Positions 16,110-25,153 of a stretch of DNA of 64,000 bases are shown piece after piece. The first letter of the stretch is position 1. The number at the start of each line of letters is the position of its first letter. Made by a program: the position numbers and the translations under genes. A model generated the notes under the pieces. The model saw only the letters and a list, made by a program, of their open reading frames with translations. It did no database searches and was not told where the DNA came from. This DNA is from JAFAXD01 sp963833605 (GTDB lineage Bacteria > Pseudomonadota > Alphaproteobacteria > Rhizobiales > Xanthobacteraceae), in NCBI GenBank assembly GCA_963833605.1, contig CAWHYZ010000010.1, positions 310,001-374,000 of the forward strand, read 5' to 3'.

Positions 16110-17477
16110 TCACCGCACGCGTGCTGCAGACGACGCCTGGGCTTTCGCGCCGAGCGTCTCCAGGAAGCGAACCGGCTCGCCCTGGGCAGCCGTGACCAAG
16201 CTTCCCTCCCACATCACCCGCCGGCCGCGCACGATGGTCCCAACCGGCCAGCCGGTGACGGTGACGCCGTGGTAGGGCGTCCAGCCTGCGCGCGAGGCGA
16301 TCCAATCATTGCTGATCGTCTCCCGCCGCTTGAGATCGACGACGGTCAGATCGGCGTCATAGCCGACCGCGATACGGCCCTTGCCGGCGATCCCGAACAA
16401 ACGCTGCGGCCCGGCACTCGTCAGATCGACGAACCGCTGCAGCGTGAGGCGTCCGGCATTGACATGGTCGAGCATGATCGGGACCAGGGTCTGCACCCCG
16501 GTCATGCCGGACGGCGTCTGCGGATAGGGTTTCTCCTTCTCTTCACGCGTATGGGGCGCGTGATCGGAGCCGAGCACGTCGACGATCCCTTGATCGAGCG
16601 CCTGCCACAGCGCGGCCTTGTGGGTTGCGCCGCGCACCGGCGGATTCATCTGAGCGAACGCGCCCAGCCGCTCGTAGCAGTCGGGGGCCTCGAGCGTGAG
16701 ATGGTGCGGCGTGACTTCGACCGACACCACGTCCTTGTGCTCCTTCAGGAACGCCATTTCCTGTTTGGTGGTGATGTGCAGCACATGCACGCGCTTGCCG
16801 GTCTCGCGCGCCAAACTGACCAATCGCTTGGTGCAGGTGAGCGCGACCAGCTCATCGCGCCAGACCGGGTGCGAGCGTGGATCGCCGGCGACCCGCAAGT
16901 TCTGGCGCTCGCGCAACCGGAATTCGTCCTCCGAATGAAACGACGCACGCCGCCGGATCACCTGGAGGACGCGTCGCAGCCCCTCGTCATCCTCGACGAG
17001 CAGCGCACCGGTGGAGGACCCGACAAAAACCTTCACCCCGGCGCAGCCGGGCAGTTGCTCCAGGTCCGGCAGTTCGTTGGTGTTCTCGCGCGTCCCACCG
17101 ATGAAGAATGCGAAGTCACAGTGCATGCGGTGATGACCGCGCGCGACCTTGTCGGCGAGCATCGCTGCGCTGGTCGTGGTCGGATTGGTGTTGGGCATTT
17201 CGAACACGGCCGTGACCCCGCCCATGACCGCGGCGCGCGAGCCGGTCTCCAGGTCTTCCTTGTGGGTCAGGCCAGGCTCGCGGAAATGCACCTGGGTGTC
17301 GATCACGCCGGGCAAGACATGCAGGCCCGCGCAGTCGATGACTTCGCCGGCGGACGCGCGCGCCAGATGGCCGAGCGCCGCAACCTTGCCGTCCAAAATA
17401 CCAACGTCGCGCGCGCCTTCGCCATCGTGGTTGACGATCGTGCCGCCCTTGAGGATCAGGTCATACGTGTCCGGCAT
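16110..17477 (-). CDS. pyrC: Dihydroorotase (type I, PyrC-like)
   Basis: 455 aa from MPDTYDLILKGG. Amidohydrolase family enzyme that cyclises carbamoyl-aspartate to dihydroorotate in pyrimidine synthesis. Landmarks are VIDTQVHFREPGLTHKEDLETGS, EMPNTNPTT, GVKVFVGSSTG, HITTKQE, TPHHLTLE, and DVLGSDHAPHTREEKEKPYP with the catalytic Asp. The first metal-site motif is Gln-x-His where most dihydroorotases have His-x-His. I recall some PyrC-like relatives with the same change. Confidence 0.85.
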   Translation of the reverse strand: MPDTYDLILKGGTIVNHDGEGARDVGILDGKVAALGHLARASAGEVIDCAGLHVLPGVIDTQVHFREPGLTHKEDLETGSRAAVMGGVTAVFEMPNTNPTTTSAAMLADKVARGHHRMHCDFAFFIGGTRENTNELPDLEQLPGCAGVKVFVGSSTGALLVEDDEGLRRVLQVIRRRASFHSEDEFRLRERQNLRVAGDPRSHPVWRDELVALTCTKRLVSLARETGKRVHVLHITTKQEMAFLKEHKDVVSVEVTPHHLTLEAPDCYERLGAFAQMNPPVRGATHKAALWQALDQGIVDVLGSDHAPHTREEKEKPYPQTPSGMTGVQTLVPIMLDHVNAGRLTLQRFVDLTSAGPQRLFGIAGKGRIAVGYDADLTVVDLKRRETISNDWIASRAGWTPYHGVTVTGWPVGTIVRGRRVMWEGSLVTAAQGEPVRFLETLGAKAQASSAARVR

Positions 17478-17560
17478 CGGCTCGCCCTTGAGGTGCACAC
17501 CTGCGCGCCCTATTTTGTACCGCGCGCGTCACAAAATAGCATCACTTGGCAAGAGGTTGC

Positions 17561-18448
17561 ATGAAGGCTGCACTGCTTCCCGATCGCGGAGTCGCCAAGG
17601 TCGCAGGCGAGGACGCACGCAATTTTCTCAACGGGCTGTTGACCACGGATATCGGCGCCGTCACGCCCGCGCAAGCGCGCTTTGCGGCGCTGCTCACGCC
17701 TCAGGGCAAGATCCTTGTCGACTGCATCGTGGTTGAAGCGCCGGAAAAGGATGGCGGCGGTTTCTTTCTCGATTGCCCGCGCGCGCTCGCGGGAAACTTC
17801 GTGACCAAGCTCAATTTCTACAAATTGCGCGCCAAGGTGATCGCGGAGGATCTGTCCGAAACTCTCGGCGTTCTGGCGGTCTGGGATGGCAATTCTGCGC
17901 AGACCTATGGCCTCTCGTACCGCGACCCCCGCCTGCCGGCGCTCGGTCTACGCATCATGCTGCCGCCCCAGCGCGCCAGGGAGGCGGCTGCCGCGCTCGG
18001 CGCCGAACTGGTCGATGCCGCCCAGTACGAGGCCCATCGCATCGCGCTCGGGGTGCCGCGCGGCGGGCTCGATTTCATCTACGGCGACGCGTTTCCGCAC
18101 GAAGCCGACATGGATCAGCTTGCCGGCGTCGATTTCGAGAAGGGCTGTTACATTGGCCAGGAGGTGGTGTCGCGGATACAGCATCGCGGTAGCGCGCGCA
18201 CCCGTGTCGTGCCGGTCGCCTATGATGGTTTTGCTCCAGAAACCGGGCTTCCGGTGACGGCCGGCGAAAAGCCGGTTGGAACGTTCGGTTCAGCAGCGGA
18301 CGGCAACGGACTTGCCCTGCTGCGCCTTGACCGAACCAACGATGCGCTGGCCGCAGGTCTGCCGTTGATCGCCGGGGGCGTTGCGCTGACACCACGGAAA
18401 CCCACTTGGGCACGCTTTGATTTTCCCGGGCAAGCAAAGGACGCTTGA
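17561..18448 (+). CDS. ygfZ: Folate-binding protein YgfZ
   Basis: 295 aa related to aminomethyltransferase (GcvT). Uses tetrahydrofolate in iron-sulfur cluster assembly or repair. Diagnostic motif KGCYIGQEVVSRIQHRG near residues 190-206, and N-terminal GEDARNFLNGLLTTDI. Start at ATG 17561; the upstream TTG at 17546 is less likely. Its TGA overlaps the ATG of tag by one base, so the two genes are coupled. Confidence 0.9.
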   Translation: MKAALLPDRGVAKVAGEDARNFLNGLLTTDIGAVTPAQARFAALLTPQGKILVDCIVVEAPEKDGGGFFLDCPRALAGNFVTKLNFYKLRAKVIAEDLSETLGVLAVWDGNSAQTYGLSYRDPRLPALGLRIMLPPQRAREAAAALGAELVDAAQYEAHRIALGVPRGGLDFIYGDAFPHEADMDQLAGVDFEKGCYIGQEVVSRIQHRGSARTRVVPVAYDGFAPETGLPVTAGEKPVGTFGSAADGNGLALLRLDRTNDALAAGLPLIAGGVALTPRKPTWARFDFPGQAKDA

Positions 18449-19053
18449 TGTCTACTCAAACTATCAAAATCCCAGACCTTCCCCGCTGCCCGTGGCCGAA
18501 AGAAGACCCGCTCTACATCAGCTATCACGACACCGAATGGGGCGTGCCCGAATACGACGACCGCGCGCTCTATGAGAAGCTCGTGCTCGACGGCTTCCAG
18601 GCTGGCTTGTCGTGGATCACGATTCTACGCAAGCGCGAGAACTTCCGGCGCGCCTTCGACGGCTTCGAGCCCGCCAAGATCGCCCGCTACGGCAAGCGTA
18701 AGAAAACCGCATTGATGAAGGACGCCGGCATCGTCCGCAATCAGGCCAAGATCGATGGGGCGGTGTTGTCGGCGCGCGCCTGGCTCGAGATCATGGAAAA
18801 AGGGCCGGGCTTTTCAAAGCTCCTGTGGGACTTCGTCGACGGCACGCCCAAGATCAACCATTTCCGGTCGACCTCGCAGGTGCCCGGCGAGACCCCGGTG
18901 TCGCGCGCCATGTCGAAAGAGCTGCTGCGGCGCGGGTTCAAGTTCTGCGGACCGACGATCGTCTATGCGTTCATGCAGGCGGTCGGGATGGTCAATGATC
19001 ATATCGTCACGTGTCACCGCCATCCCGACGCGGCGCGCAAGACCAAACGCTGA
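18448..19053 (+). CDS. tag: DNA-3-methyladenine glycosylase I
   Basis: 201 aa base-excision repair enzyme. RCPWP near the N-terminus has the first zinc Cys; YHDTEWGVPEYDDRALYEKLVLDGFQAGLSW is the family hallmark with the catalytic Glu. KFCGPTIVYAFMQAVGMVNDH and CHRH at the C-terminus give the remaining zinc ligands. Coupled to ygfZ (TGATG) and followed after two bases by the HD hydrolase. Confidence 0.93.
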   Translation: MSTQTIKIPDLPRCPWPKEDPLYISYHDTEWGVPEYDDRALYEKLVLDGFQAGLSWITILRKRENFRRAFDGFEPAKIARYGKRKKTALMKDAGIVRNQAKIDGAVLSARAWLEIMEKGPGFSKLLWDFVDGTPKINHFRSTSQVPGETPVSRAMSKELLRRGFKFCGPTIVYAFMQAVGMVNDHIVTCHRHPDAARKTKR

Positions 19054-19055
19054 CC

Positions 19056-19676
19056 ATGCTGCGGAAGCTTCCGCCCAGGACTCGCACGCGTGCTGCGCCG
19101 CGCGCCTGGCAACGCATGCTGTCGGGGCGCAGGCTCGATCTGCTCGACCCGTCTCCGCTCGACGTTGAGATCGAGGACATCGCCCATGGGCTCGCCCGGG
19201 TCGCGCGCTGGAATGGCCAGACCATCGGACCAAATATCTTTTCGGTCGCCCAGCACACGCTGCTGGTGGAGGCGATCGCCCGCCGGAAGGTCGGGCATCT
19301 CGACCGCCGGCTGGCGCTGGCGCTTTTGCTGCACGACGCGCCCGAATACGTCATCGGTGACATGATCACGCCGTTCAAGGCGGTGATCGGCGATACCTAT
19401 AAGGCCGTCGAAAAGCGATTGTTGACCGCGATCCACCTGCGCTTCGGCCTCCCGGCCGAACTGCCGGCGGAGGTGCGTCGCGTGATCAAGACCGCCGACG
19501 CTGGCGCGGCTTTCCTGGAAGCCACCAACCTGGCGGGCTTTGCGACCGAGGAAGCGCTGCATTTCTTCGGCCCGCGCCCGGCACTGCCGGCGGCGGTGGA
19601 GCGCGAGCACCTCGCGCCGTGGCCGGCGGAGACCGCGGAGGCGCGCTACCTCGCGCACTTTCGGCGGATCGTGTGA
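19056..19676 (+). CDS. HD-domain hydrolase (YfbR-like)
   Basis: 206 aa. The HD signature is present as NIFSVAQHTLLVEAIA (first His), LALLLHDAPEYVIGDM (HD pair), and KTADAGAAFLEA (last Asp). The pattern matches 5'-deoxynucleotidase YfbR-like proteins that hydrolyse dNMPs. Third gene of a tight ygfZ-tag-HD unit, all concerned with maintenance or salvage. Start at ATG 19056. Confidence 0.85.
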   Translation: MLRKLPPRTRTRAAPRAWQRMLSGRRLDLLDPSPLDVEIEDIAHGLARVARWNGQTIGPNIFSVAQHTLLVEAIARRKVGHLDRRLALALLLHDAPEYVIGDMITPFKAVIGDTYKAVEKRLLTAIHLRFGLPAELPAEVRRVIKTADAGAAFLEATNLAGFATEEALHFFGPRPALPAAVEREHLAPWPAETAEARYLAHFRRIV

Positions 19677-19703
19677 TCGCGCCCCGCGCGCTCCACGATT
19701 TCG

Positions 19704-20693
19704 CTACTGCGATCCCTCCAGTCCCAATGTCTTGACGAGCTGACCCCATTTCGCGGTCTCGGACTTGATGTAGTCCTGCGTCTCGGCGATCGACGGCGGG
19801 TTGAGCGGGATCAGGCCCAGATTGGTGATTTTCTGCTGGATGTCCGGTTTGCTCATGATGCGCGCCATTTCATCATGCAACTTGGTGACGATTGGCTCCG
19901 GCGTGCCGGTGCGCGCAAACAGCGCATGCCATGACACCGCTTCGAAGTCGGGTGCGTCCGATACTTCGCGAAACGGCGGCACGTCGCTGACCGTGGGAAG
20001 GCGCACCGCCGAGGAAACCGCGAGCGCGCGCAGCTTGCCGTCCTTGATCAGCGGAACCGAAGCTCCCGCCTCTGCGAACGCCATGTTCACGTGACCGGCG
20101 GCGATATCGGCGATCGATTGCGGACTGTTCTTATAGGGCACGTGCGTGATGTCGAGACCGAACCGCTGCTTGAGGAGCTCGAATACGAGATGCGGCACAC
20201 CACCGGTTCCCGACGAGCTGTAGGACAACTGCCCAGGATGGTCCTTCGCGTATTTGACGAGCTCGTTCACCGATTTGATCGGGAGCTTGGGATCGACGAC
20301 CAGAATGAACGGTGATTTGACGTAGAGCGACAGCGGCACGAAGTCGCGCGCCGTATCGTAGGTGGTATTCTTGACCAGCGACTTGTTGATCGCCGCACCG
20401 GCGCTGGTCATCGCCAACAACGAGTATCCGTCGGCGGGGGCCGGCAGCACCGCGTTGACGGCCATCATCTGCAAGCCCCCGGGCTTGTTCTCGATGACGA
20501 CGGGCTTGCCCAAGGCCTGCGACAACTGGTCACCGTAGAGACGAACGATGACGTCCATTCCGGTTCCTGCCGCGAGCGGCAAGGAGATCGTGATCGGTCG
20601 CGTCGGATAGTCTTCGGCCCGCGCCAGTGAATGAAACGCAAGGCCCGCAACGGCCAACCCCAACAGCGCCACCCGTGCGGCTGTTCGCAACAT
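19704..20693 (-). CDS. Bug-type tripartite tricarboxylate transporter substrate-binding protein
   Basis: 329 aa periplasmic receptor. Signal peptide MLRTAARVALLGLAVAGLAFHSLARA, then EDYPTRPITISLPLAAGTGMDVIVRLYG, VVIENKPGG and HVPYKNSPQSIADIAAGHVN typical of the TctC/Bug family. No membrane partners (TctA/TctB) adjacent, as is common for orphan Bug proteins. Ligand not predictable. Confidence 0.92.
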   Translation of the reverse strand: MLRTAARVALLGLAVAGLAFHSLARAEDYPTRPITISLPLAAGTGMDVIVRLYGDQLSQALGKPVVIENKPGGLQMMAVNAVLPAPADGYSLLAMTSAGAAINKSLVKNTTYDTARDFVPLSLYVKSPFILVVDPKLPIKSVNELVKYAKDHPGQLSYSSSGTGGVPHLVFELLKQRFGLDITHVPYKNSPQSIADIAAGHVNMAFAEAGASVPLIKDGKLRALAVSSAVRLPTVSDVPPFREVSDAPDFEAVSWHALFARTGTPEPIVTKLHDEMARIMSKPDIQQKITNLGLIPLNPPSIAETQDYIKSETAKWGQLVKTLGLEGSQ

Positions 20694-20886
20694 TCATTCC
20701 TCCCTGAACTGTAGCGCTCGCGGACGCGAGCGGCGTCTCCCCTCGGGCGCGCACAATGGCCGTGCTGGCGCCATTGGGCAAGATCCAGTTTTCCGAACCG
20801 CGATCAGGATCCGTGGACGTAAACGGTGCGTAAACTCTTTGCCGCAAAACTGGCGGCAGGCAATCCCATCATCGGAAGGACAGCAC

Positions 20887-21132
20887 GTGGGCCAAGAACG
20901 TCCTATCGACCGACTGGCCGAGGATTATGCGGCCGCCAAAGCCGAGAGCCAGCGGATCTGGCAGCTGCTGCAGGCGGAGTTGCGCGCCGGCACGCCCGCG
21001 AGCGAACTCACCGACCTCGAAGGCAGGATGTGGGCCGCGATGCACCGGTTGGAGCGTGCCAGCCAGGAACTCTACGAGCGCCATTCGTCGCCCGGCAAAC
21101 ACCCGCTCGGAAAAAGCCGGCGGTTCGGATAA
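20887..21132 (+). CDS. Small helical hypothetical protein
   Basis: 81 aa from GTG 20887 (VGQERPIDRLAEDYAAAKAES), chosen because GGAAGGA lies just upstream. Predicted long helices, possibly coiled coil, with basic C-terminal GKSRRFG. Followed after 9 bases by the alpha/beta hydrolase. Unrecognised. Confidence 0.55.
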   Translation: MGQERPIDRLAEDYAAAKAESQRIWQLLQAELRAGTPASELTDLEGRMWAAMHRLERASQELYERHSSPGKHPLGKSRRFG

Positions 21133-21141
21133 AGTTGGAGA

Positions 21142-21831
21142 ATGCCGCAAACCATCCGGGTCGACGTTTCACCTGCCGACCACGTGACGGCCCTGCTCTA
21201 CCCTGCGGCCGCCGCCAACGCGACCGGCCTCACGTTGATCCTTGGTCACGGTGCAGGCGCGAACCAGAACAGCGGTTTCATGGTCAGCTACGCTGGCGAA
21301 CTCGCGGCGCGCGGCATCGACACCGTCACCTTCAATTTCCTATACACCGAACACGGGCGACGATTGCCCGACCGCAACGAAGCCCTGGAAACCTGCTACC
21401 GATCGGTGATCAACACGTTGGCCAGTCGGGTCGTGCATGCGGAGCTCGGCCGCAGCAGGCTCGCGATCGGCGGCAAATCGATGGGCGGCCGCATCGCCTC
21501 GCAAGTCGCCGCCAAGGGTTCGCGCGACATTCTCGGGCTGGTCTTTCTCGGCTACCCTCTCCATCCTCCCGGCAAGCCGGATCAGCTGCGGTCGAAACAT
21601 CTGAGCCAAATCCAGGCCCCGATGCTGTTCGTCCAAGGTTCGCGCGATGCCTTTGGGACACCGGAGGAATTGCGGCCGATCTTGCGACATCTGGCAGCAC
21701 CCGCGGAGCTGTTCGCCGTCGACGGCGCCGACCATTCGTTCAAGGTGGCGAAGAAAGCCGGAATTCCGCAACAGCAAGTGCATTCCATGATCCTCGATCA
21801 CGTCGCACAATGGCTGCGTGCAAATTGTTGA
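21142..21831 (+). CDS. Alpha/beta hydrolase, Tex30/KANL3-like
   Basis: 229 aa. Oxyanion-hole region LTLILGHGAGANQNSGFM, nucleophile elbow IGGKSMGGRIAS near residue 110, acid in QGSRDAFG and His in DGADHSFKV. The GKSMGG elbow and HGAG loop are diagnostic of this dienelactone-hydrolase-like family. Substrate unknown. Confidence 0.87.
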   Translation: MPQTIRVDVSPADHVTALLYPAAAANATGLTLILGHGAGANQNSGFMVSYAGELAARGIDTVTFNFLYTEHGRRLPDRNEALETCYRSVINTLASRVVHAELGRSRLAIGGKSMGGRIASQVAAKGSRDILGLVFLGYPLHPPGKPDQLRSKHLSQIQAPMLFVQGSRDAFGTPEELRPILRHLAAPAELFAVDGADHSFKVAKKAGIPQQQVHSMILDHVAQWLRANC

Positions 21832-21926
21832 TGGGCGCGGGGAAGTAACGGCCCGCCAAGCTTCGGCCCACACCACAAACACCCCACATTCGCGTATTAA
21901 CAGGTGCGCGCTATGATGAGGGCGCC

Positions 21927-22433
21927 ATGATTCACGTTTGCTCGCTTGCGCGATTGCACACCACGGTCGAGGAGACCGGCGCGCAGCACGTCGTCACACT
22001 GCTCGGCATCGAGGATGACGTCCTCCTGCCGGCCACGGTGCCGGCCGGCAATCATCTGCGCCTGCACATGCACGACATCGCGGATCCGATGGAGGGTTAC
22101 GTCACGCCGCAAGTCGAGCACATCGAACGACTGCTGGCATTCGTGCGCAGCTGGCGACGCGACGCGCCGCTTGTCATTCACTGCTACGCGGGTATCAGTC
22201 GCTCGACCGCGGCCGCCTACGCGGCGGTGTGTGCGCTCAATCCCCAGCGCGACGAGCGCACCATTGCGCAGGCTCTGCGGCGGGCGTCGCAAACGGCGTT
22301 TCCCAATCCGCGCATCGTTCGGCTCGCCGACGAGGTCCTGGCCCGCCAAGGACGCATGGTGGCGGCAGTCGAGGCGATCGGTCGCGGAACGATCGCGGCC
22401 GAAGGCACGCCGTTCCGGCTTGATATCGAGTGA
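21927..22433 (+). CDS. Dual-specificity-like protein tyrosine phosphatase
   Basis: 168 aa. Active-site loop HCYAGISRS, with Cys86 and Arg92, fits HCx5RS. The general-acid region is HDIADPMEGY. Cytosolic, no signal peptide. It is followed after three bases by an NrtR-like regulator, so the two are almost surely one operon. Confidence 0.88.
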   Translation: MIHVCSLARLHTTVEETGAQHVVTLLGIEDDVLLPATVPAGNHLRLHMHDIADPMEGYVTPQVEHIERLLAFVRSWRRDAPLVIHCYAGISRSTAAAYAAVCALNPQRDERTIAQALRRASQTAFPNPRIVRLADEVLARQGRMVAAVEAIGRGTIAAEGTPFRLDIE

Positions 22434-22436
22434 GCA

Positions 22437-23414
22437 ATGGCGGCCCGTACCGAGATTGAAATCGGGCTGACCGCAGCAATCGTTTCGATCGAGAACGACG
22501 AACCCCAAATCCTGGTGGCCGGCGAACGCGCCGGCGAGCCGCGCGCCGGCCTGCCGTTCGGCCCGTTCGATCCATTGGCGCACCACACGTTCGAGATCGG
22601 GCTGCGCGCATGGGTCAAGGCGCAGACCGGCCTCTCGGTCGGCTACGTCGAGCAGCTCTACACCTTCGGCGATCGCGGCCGGCATGCGCGGCCGGGCGAC
22701 ACCGGAGCCCATATGGTGTCGATTGGATATCTCGCGCTCACCCGGATGCCGGACAATGTTGCGGCATTGGCGTCGGCGCGCGCTGGTTTCGAGCCCTGGT
22801 ACCGGTTTTTTCCGTGGGAGGATTGGCGCGCAGGTCGGCCGGACATCCTCGATGATGCGATCCTGCCGCTGCTCACGGAATGGTCGGCGCGCCCGCAGCG
22901 CGAAGAACCCGCCCGTCCGCTTGGACGGCGCGAGCGCCTGCGACTTTGCTTCGGCGTCGGCGGCAGCCCATGGGACGAGGAGAAGGTGCTCGACCGCTAC
23001 GAACTGCTCTATGAGGCCGGCCTGGTCGATGAGGCGCGCCGCGACGGACGCGCCGCCGCGCTGGCGCGCAAAAGCCTGCCGGCGCTCGGCGCTTCGATGC
23101 GCTTCGACCACCGTCGCATCCTCGCCACCGCGATCGCACGGCTGCGCGCCAAGCTCAAATACCGACCGGTGATCTTCGAGCTGATGAACCCGGAATTCAC
23201 GCTGACCGAGCTGCAGCGTACCGTCGAGGCGATTTCAGGCCGCCACCTGCACAAACAGAATTTTCGCCGGCTGGTGGAGAACACCGAGCTGGTCGAGGCA
23301 ACCGGCGAAGTGTCGACCGCAACCGGCGGAAGGCCCGCGGCGATCTTCCGCTTCCGTCGCGAGGTGGTGCAGGAGCGTCCGTCCCCTGGACTGCGCCTGG
23401 GCGGCCGCGGGTGA
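22437..23414 (+). CDS. NrtR-like NAD regulator (NUDIX fold plus winged helix)
   Basis: 325 aa. N-terminal ~150 residues form a NUDIX-type domain (IEIGLTAAIVSI, ILVAGERAGEP) without a NUDIX catalytic box, then a C-terminal winged-helix region (RPVIFELMNPEFTLTELQRTVEAISGRHLHKQNFRRLVENTELVEATGE). This is the build of NrtR transcription factors that sense ADP-ribose and control NAD genes. DNA targets are not visible here. Linked with a tyrosine phosphatase gene. Confidence 0.8.
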   Translation: MAARTEIEIGLTAAIVSIENDEPQILVAGERAGEPRAGLPFGPFDPLAHHTFEIGLRAWVKAQTGLSVGYVEQLYTFGDRGRHARPGDTGAHMVSIGYLALTRMPDNVAALASARAGFEPWYRFFPWEDWRAGRPDILDDAILPLLTEWSARPQREEPARPLGRRERLRLCFGVGGSPWDEEKVLDRYELLYEAGLVDEARRDGRAAALARKSLPALGASMRFDHRRILATAIARLRAKLKYRPVIFELMNPEFTLTELQRTVEAISGRHLHKQNFRRLVENTELVEATGEVSTATGGRPAAIFRFRREVVQERPSPGLRLGGRG

Positions 23415-23543
23415 TCTCCCACGCGCGGCAGAGTTGAAGTTGCTGCAGTCTTGGCTGGAGTTGTGCTGCCCTCGGACTCGCGGCCAGTTCTGGACGGACA
23501 ATACCACTGTCAATTACGAGTTGGGCCCCAAGCGGCTCGGAGT

Positions 23544-23590
23544 CATTCTTGATACGTCCCAAAACGAATATTGCACTCTAAACCGCTACA
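23544..23590 (-). repeat. Copy A of an imperfect intergenic repeat
   Basis: CATTCTTGATACGTC is identical to 24178-24192, then diverging bases with shared TTGCAC and AAACCGCT. It lies in a 250-bp gene-free, lower-GC gap after the NrtR-like gene. A 95-codon plus frame here is not convincing. Confidence 0.6.
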
Positions 23591-23664
23591 TGGTGGGATC
23601 GTGGGGCACCGCTTCGAACTGCACTGGCCAATTCATTAATTGTACTTATTCACTACTAATGAAT

Positions 23665-24096
23665 CTAACGAATACTCGGTTCGAGTTCGTCTGCCTTCTT
23701 CAGGCGTACGGTCCTGCTTGAGAGGGCGGTTGAATTGATCGAGAACGTGATCTCAAGGGCGGAATCGGAAGTCCACTTTAGCTTTGGCGATGTACTGTGA
23801 TCGGCGAATAAATCGCATTGGGCGGAGTAGACTTCATATCGTTCGTCGGGAACGTCGTTGCTAACTGAAGCCGGAACAACCAGGATCTTATCGTAGCAAA
23901 ATGCATCGCCAAGGGCCGAGCCACCCGAGAAGGTGAGGAGCACGGCTTTGTACTGCCCATTCGGAGAGGGGAATGAATGGCTGAATGGCTTTACCCCGGC
24001 ACCAGACGAGAGTGCCCCAAGAGCAAAGTAGCCGCCCAGACCAGCTATCGATAAAGCCCCGATAGCGGCCAAAAACCTCATCAACATTTTCTTCAT
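23665..24096 (-). CDS. Membrane-anchored hypothetical protein
   Basis: 143 aa. An N-terminal hydrophobic anchor (MKKMLMRFLAAIGALSIAGLGGYFALGAL) is followed by a beta-rich extracytoplasmic domain starting HSFPSPNGQYKAVLLTFSGGS, with two cysteines (FCYDK, AQCDLF) that may pair. The SPNGQYKA start recalls small DUF5412-like periplasmic proteins, but this is loose. Lower GC than neighbours. Confidence 0.6.
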   Translation of the reverse strand: MKKMLMRFLAAIGALSIAGLGGYFALGALSSGAGVKPFSHSFPSPNGQYKAVLLTFSGGSALGDAFCYDKILVVPASVSNDVPDERYEVYSAQCDLFADHSTSPKLKWTSDSALEITFSINSTALSSRTVRLKKADELEPSIR

Positions 24097-24173
24097 TGTC
24101 GTTCCAATACGTCTGCGGTGTTCCGGCTATCAATAAGTAACCGCCGAACAGGCGCGAGGAATACGGCTCAACA

Positions 24174-24219
24174 GAGCCATTCTTGATACGTCGCACAAGA
24201 TAACTTGCACGAAACCGCT
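24174..24219 (-). repeat. Copy B of the intergenic repeat
   Basis: On the minus strand reads GACGTATCAAGAATGGCTCTGTTGAG. Located about 80 bases upstream of the 23665-24096 gene. GGCTC AACA GAGCC (24165-24178) makes a short hairpin. Confidence 0.6.
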
Positions 24220-24274
24220 TCGCGATATTGATGCAGCTCGCCCTATGGGCGACCGACCTGAAGGTATCGCCATG

Positions 24275-24940
24275 TCACTGTTCGGACGCATGCGCCAGAT
24301 AAAATCGGCCCTTAAGATGGCGGACATGCTGTACTGATTTGTCACTTGGACACCTGCCATCGGACAATAAGGTATCTATGCGTGGGGTTTCTTGACCGAC
24401 GAGATCGTCGCTCACATAAAGAATAAGCTTCTCAAACGGCAGGAAGTTCATGCCACCAAAGTAGAAATTGTCCTCAATGTGATCAAATACAAAGCAATAC
24501 GCCGAGTGCTGCGGCATTGTTCTTTGTTTCTGTTGCACCTTGAACTTGGCTTCCTGTAGTACGAAGCGCAAATAATCGCCGTCGATCATTTTCATCGTTG
24601 CTGGTAAAACGACCAACACAACAGCGTACAGGATGAGGCGCTTGAGCCGCCTGAGAAACAGATTGCGTCCGATCAAGAACAAAAGCGCTGCGATCACCAA
24701 TATTGGCACAATGAAAAAAGAGGAAAGGCTGACAACAAATAAGGGCGTTATATAAAGCGCTCGGATTAAATCAGCCGTGTTATTGTCCCAAAGAATGTAG
24801 GCCACTTCCGCAACAAGCATGATCGGGAAGGGCATAGCCAACAGGATCAATTGATCCCAACCGAAGAACGTATCGGGGTCAGCCTTGCGATCCAGAGTGG
24901 AGACCCACTCGGTCAACCGGTTCTCGATCGACGAACCCAT
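24275..24940 (-). CDS. Hypothetical membrane protein
   Basis: 221 aa. Three hydrophobic segments (about residues 29-50, 63-90, 97-115) are followed by a ~100-residue soluble domain (MPQHSAYCFVFDHIEDNFYFGG...HLKGRFYLAHASEQ). No known family. Less GC-rich than the surroundings and paired with the smaller anchored protein downstream, suggesting a recently acquired pair. Confidence 0.6.
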   Translation of the reverse strand: MGSSIENRLTEWVSTLDRKADPDTFFGWDQLILLAMPFPIMLVAEVAYILWDNNTADLIRALYITPLFVVSLSSFFIVPILVIAALLFLIGRNLFLRRLKRLILYAVVLVVLPATMKMIDGDYLRFVLQEAKFKVQQKQRTMPQHSAYCFVFDHIEDNFYFGGMNFLPFEKLILYVSDDLVGQETPRIDTLLSDGRCPSDKSVQHVRHLKGRFYLAHASEQ

Positions 24941-25037
24941 GCGCTTGCTCTCGAGCTTTGCGTCAATTCTAGCGAATGACGATCAGGAGCGTCGACTAAC
25001 AAAGAAAGCTTTCCAGCGATCGGCGGGTAGGGAATTT

Positions 25038-25066
25038 GCCTCAATAGAGCTATTTTGATTCGTCCA
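25038..25066 (-). repeat. Copy C of the intergenic repeat
   Basis: Minus strand reads GACGAATCAAAATAGCTCTATTGAGGC, aligned with copy B over about 35 bases. It lies about 100 bases upstream of the 24275-24940 gene, the same relative place as copy B. Confidence 0.55.
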
Positions 25067-25153
25067 CGCCAGTTCCAAGGTGTGGCGAATGTCGGAGTCG
25101 GAGCACGGGCGGGAAGCGGCTAATGAGCCGCGGGCACGCGCGGGGGCGACAGC

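Noticed and set aside
23434..23721. 95-codon plus-strand frame after the NrtR-like gene
   Set aside because: No ribosome site, contains repeat copy A, overlaps the end of a better minus-strand gene.
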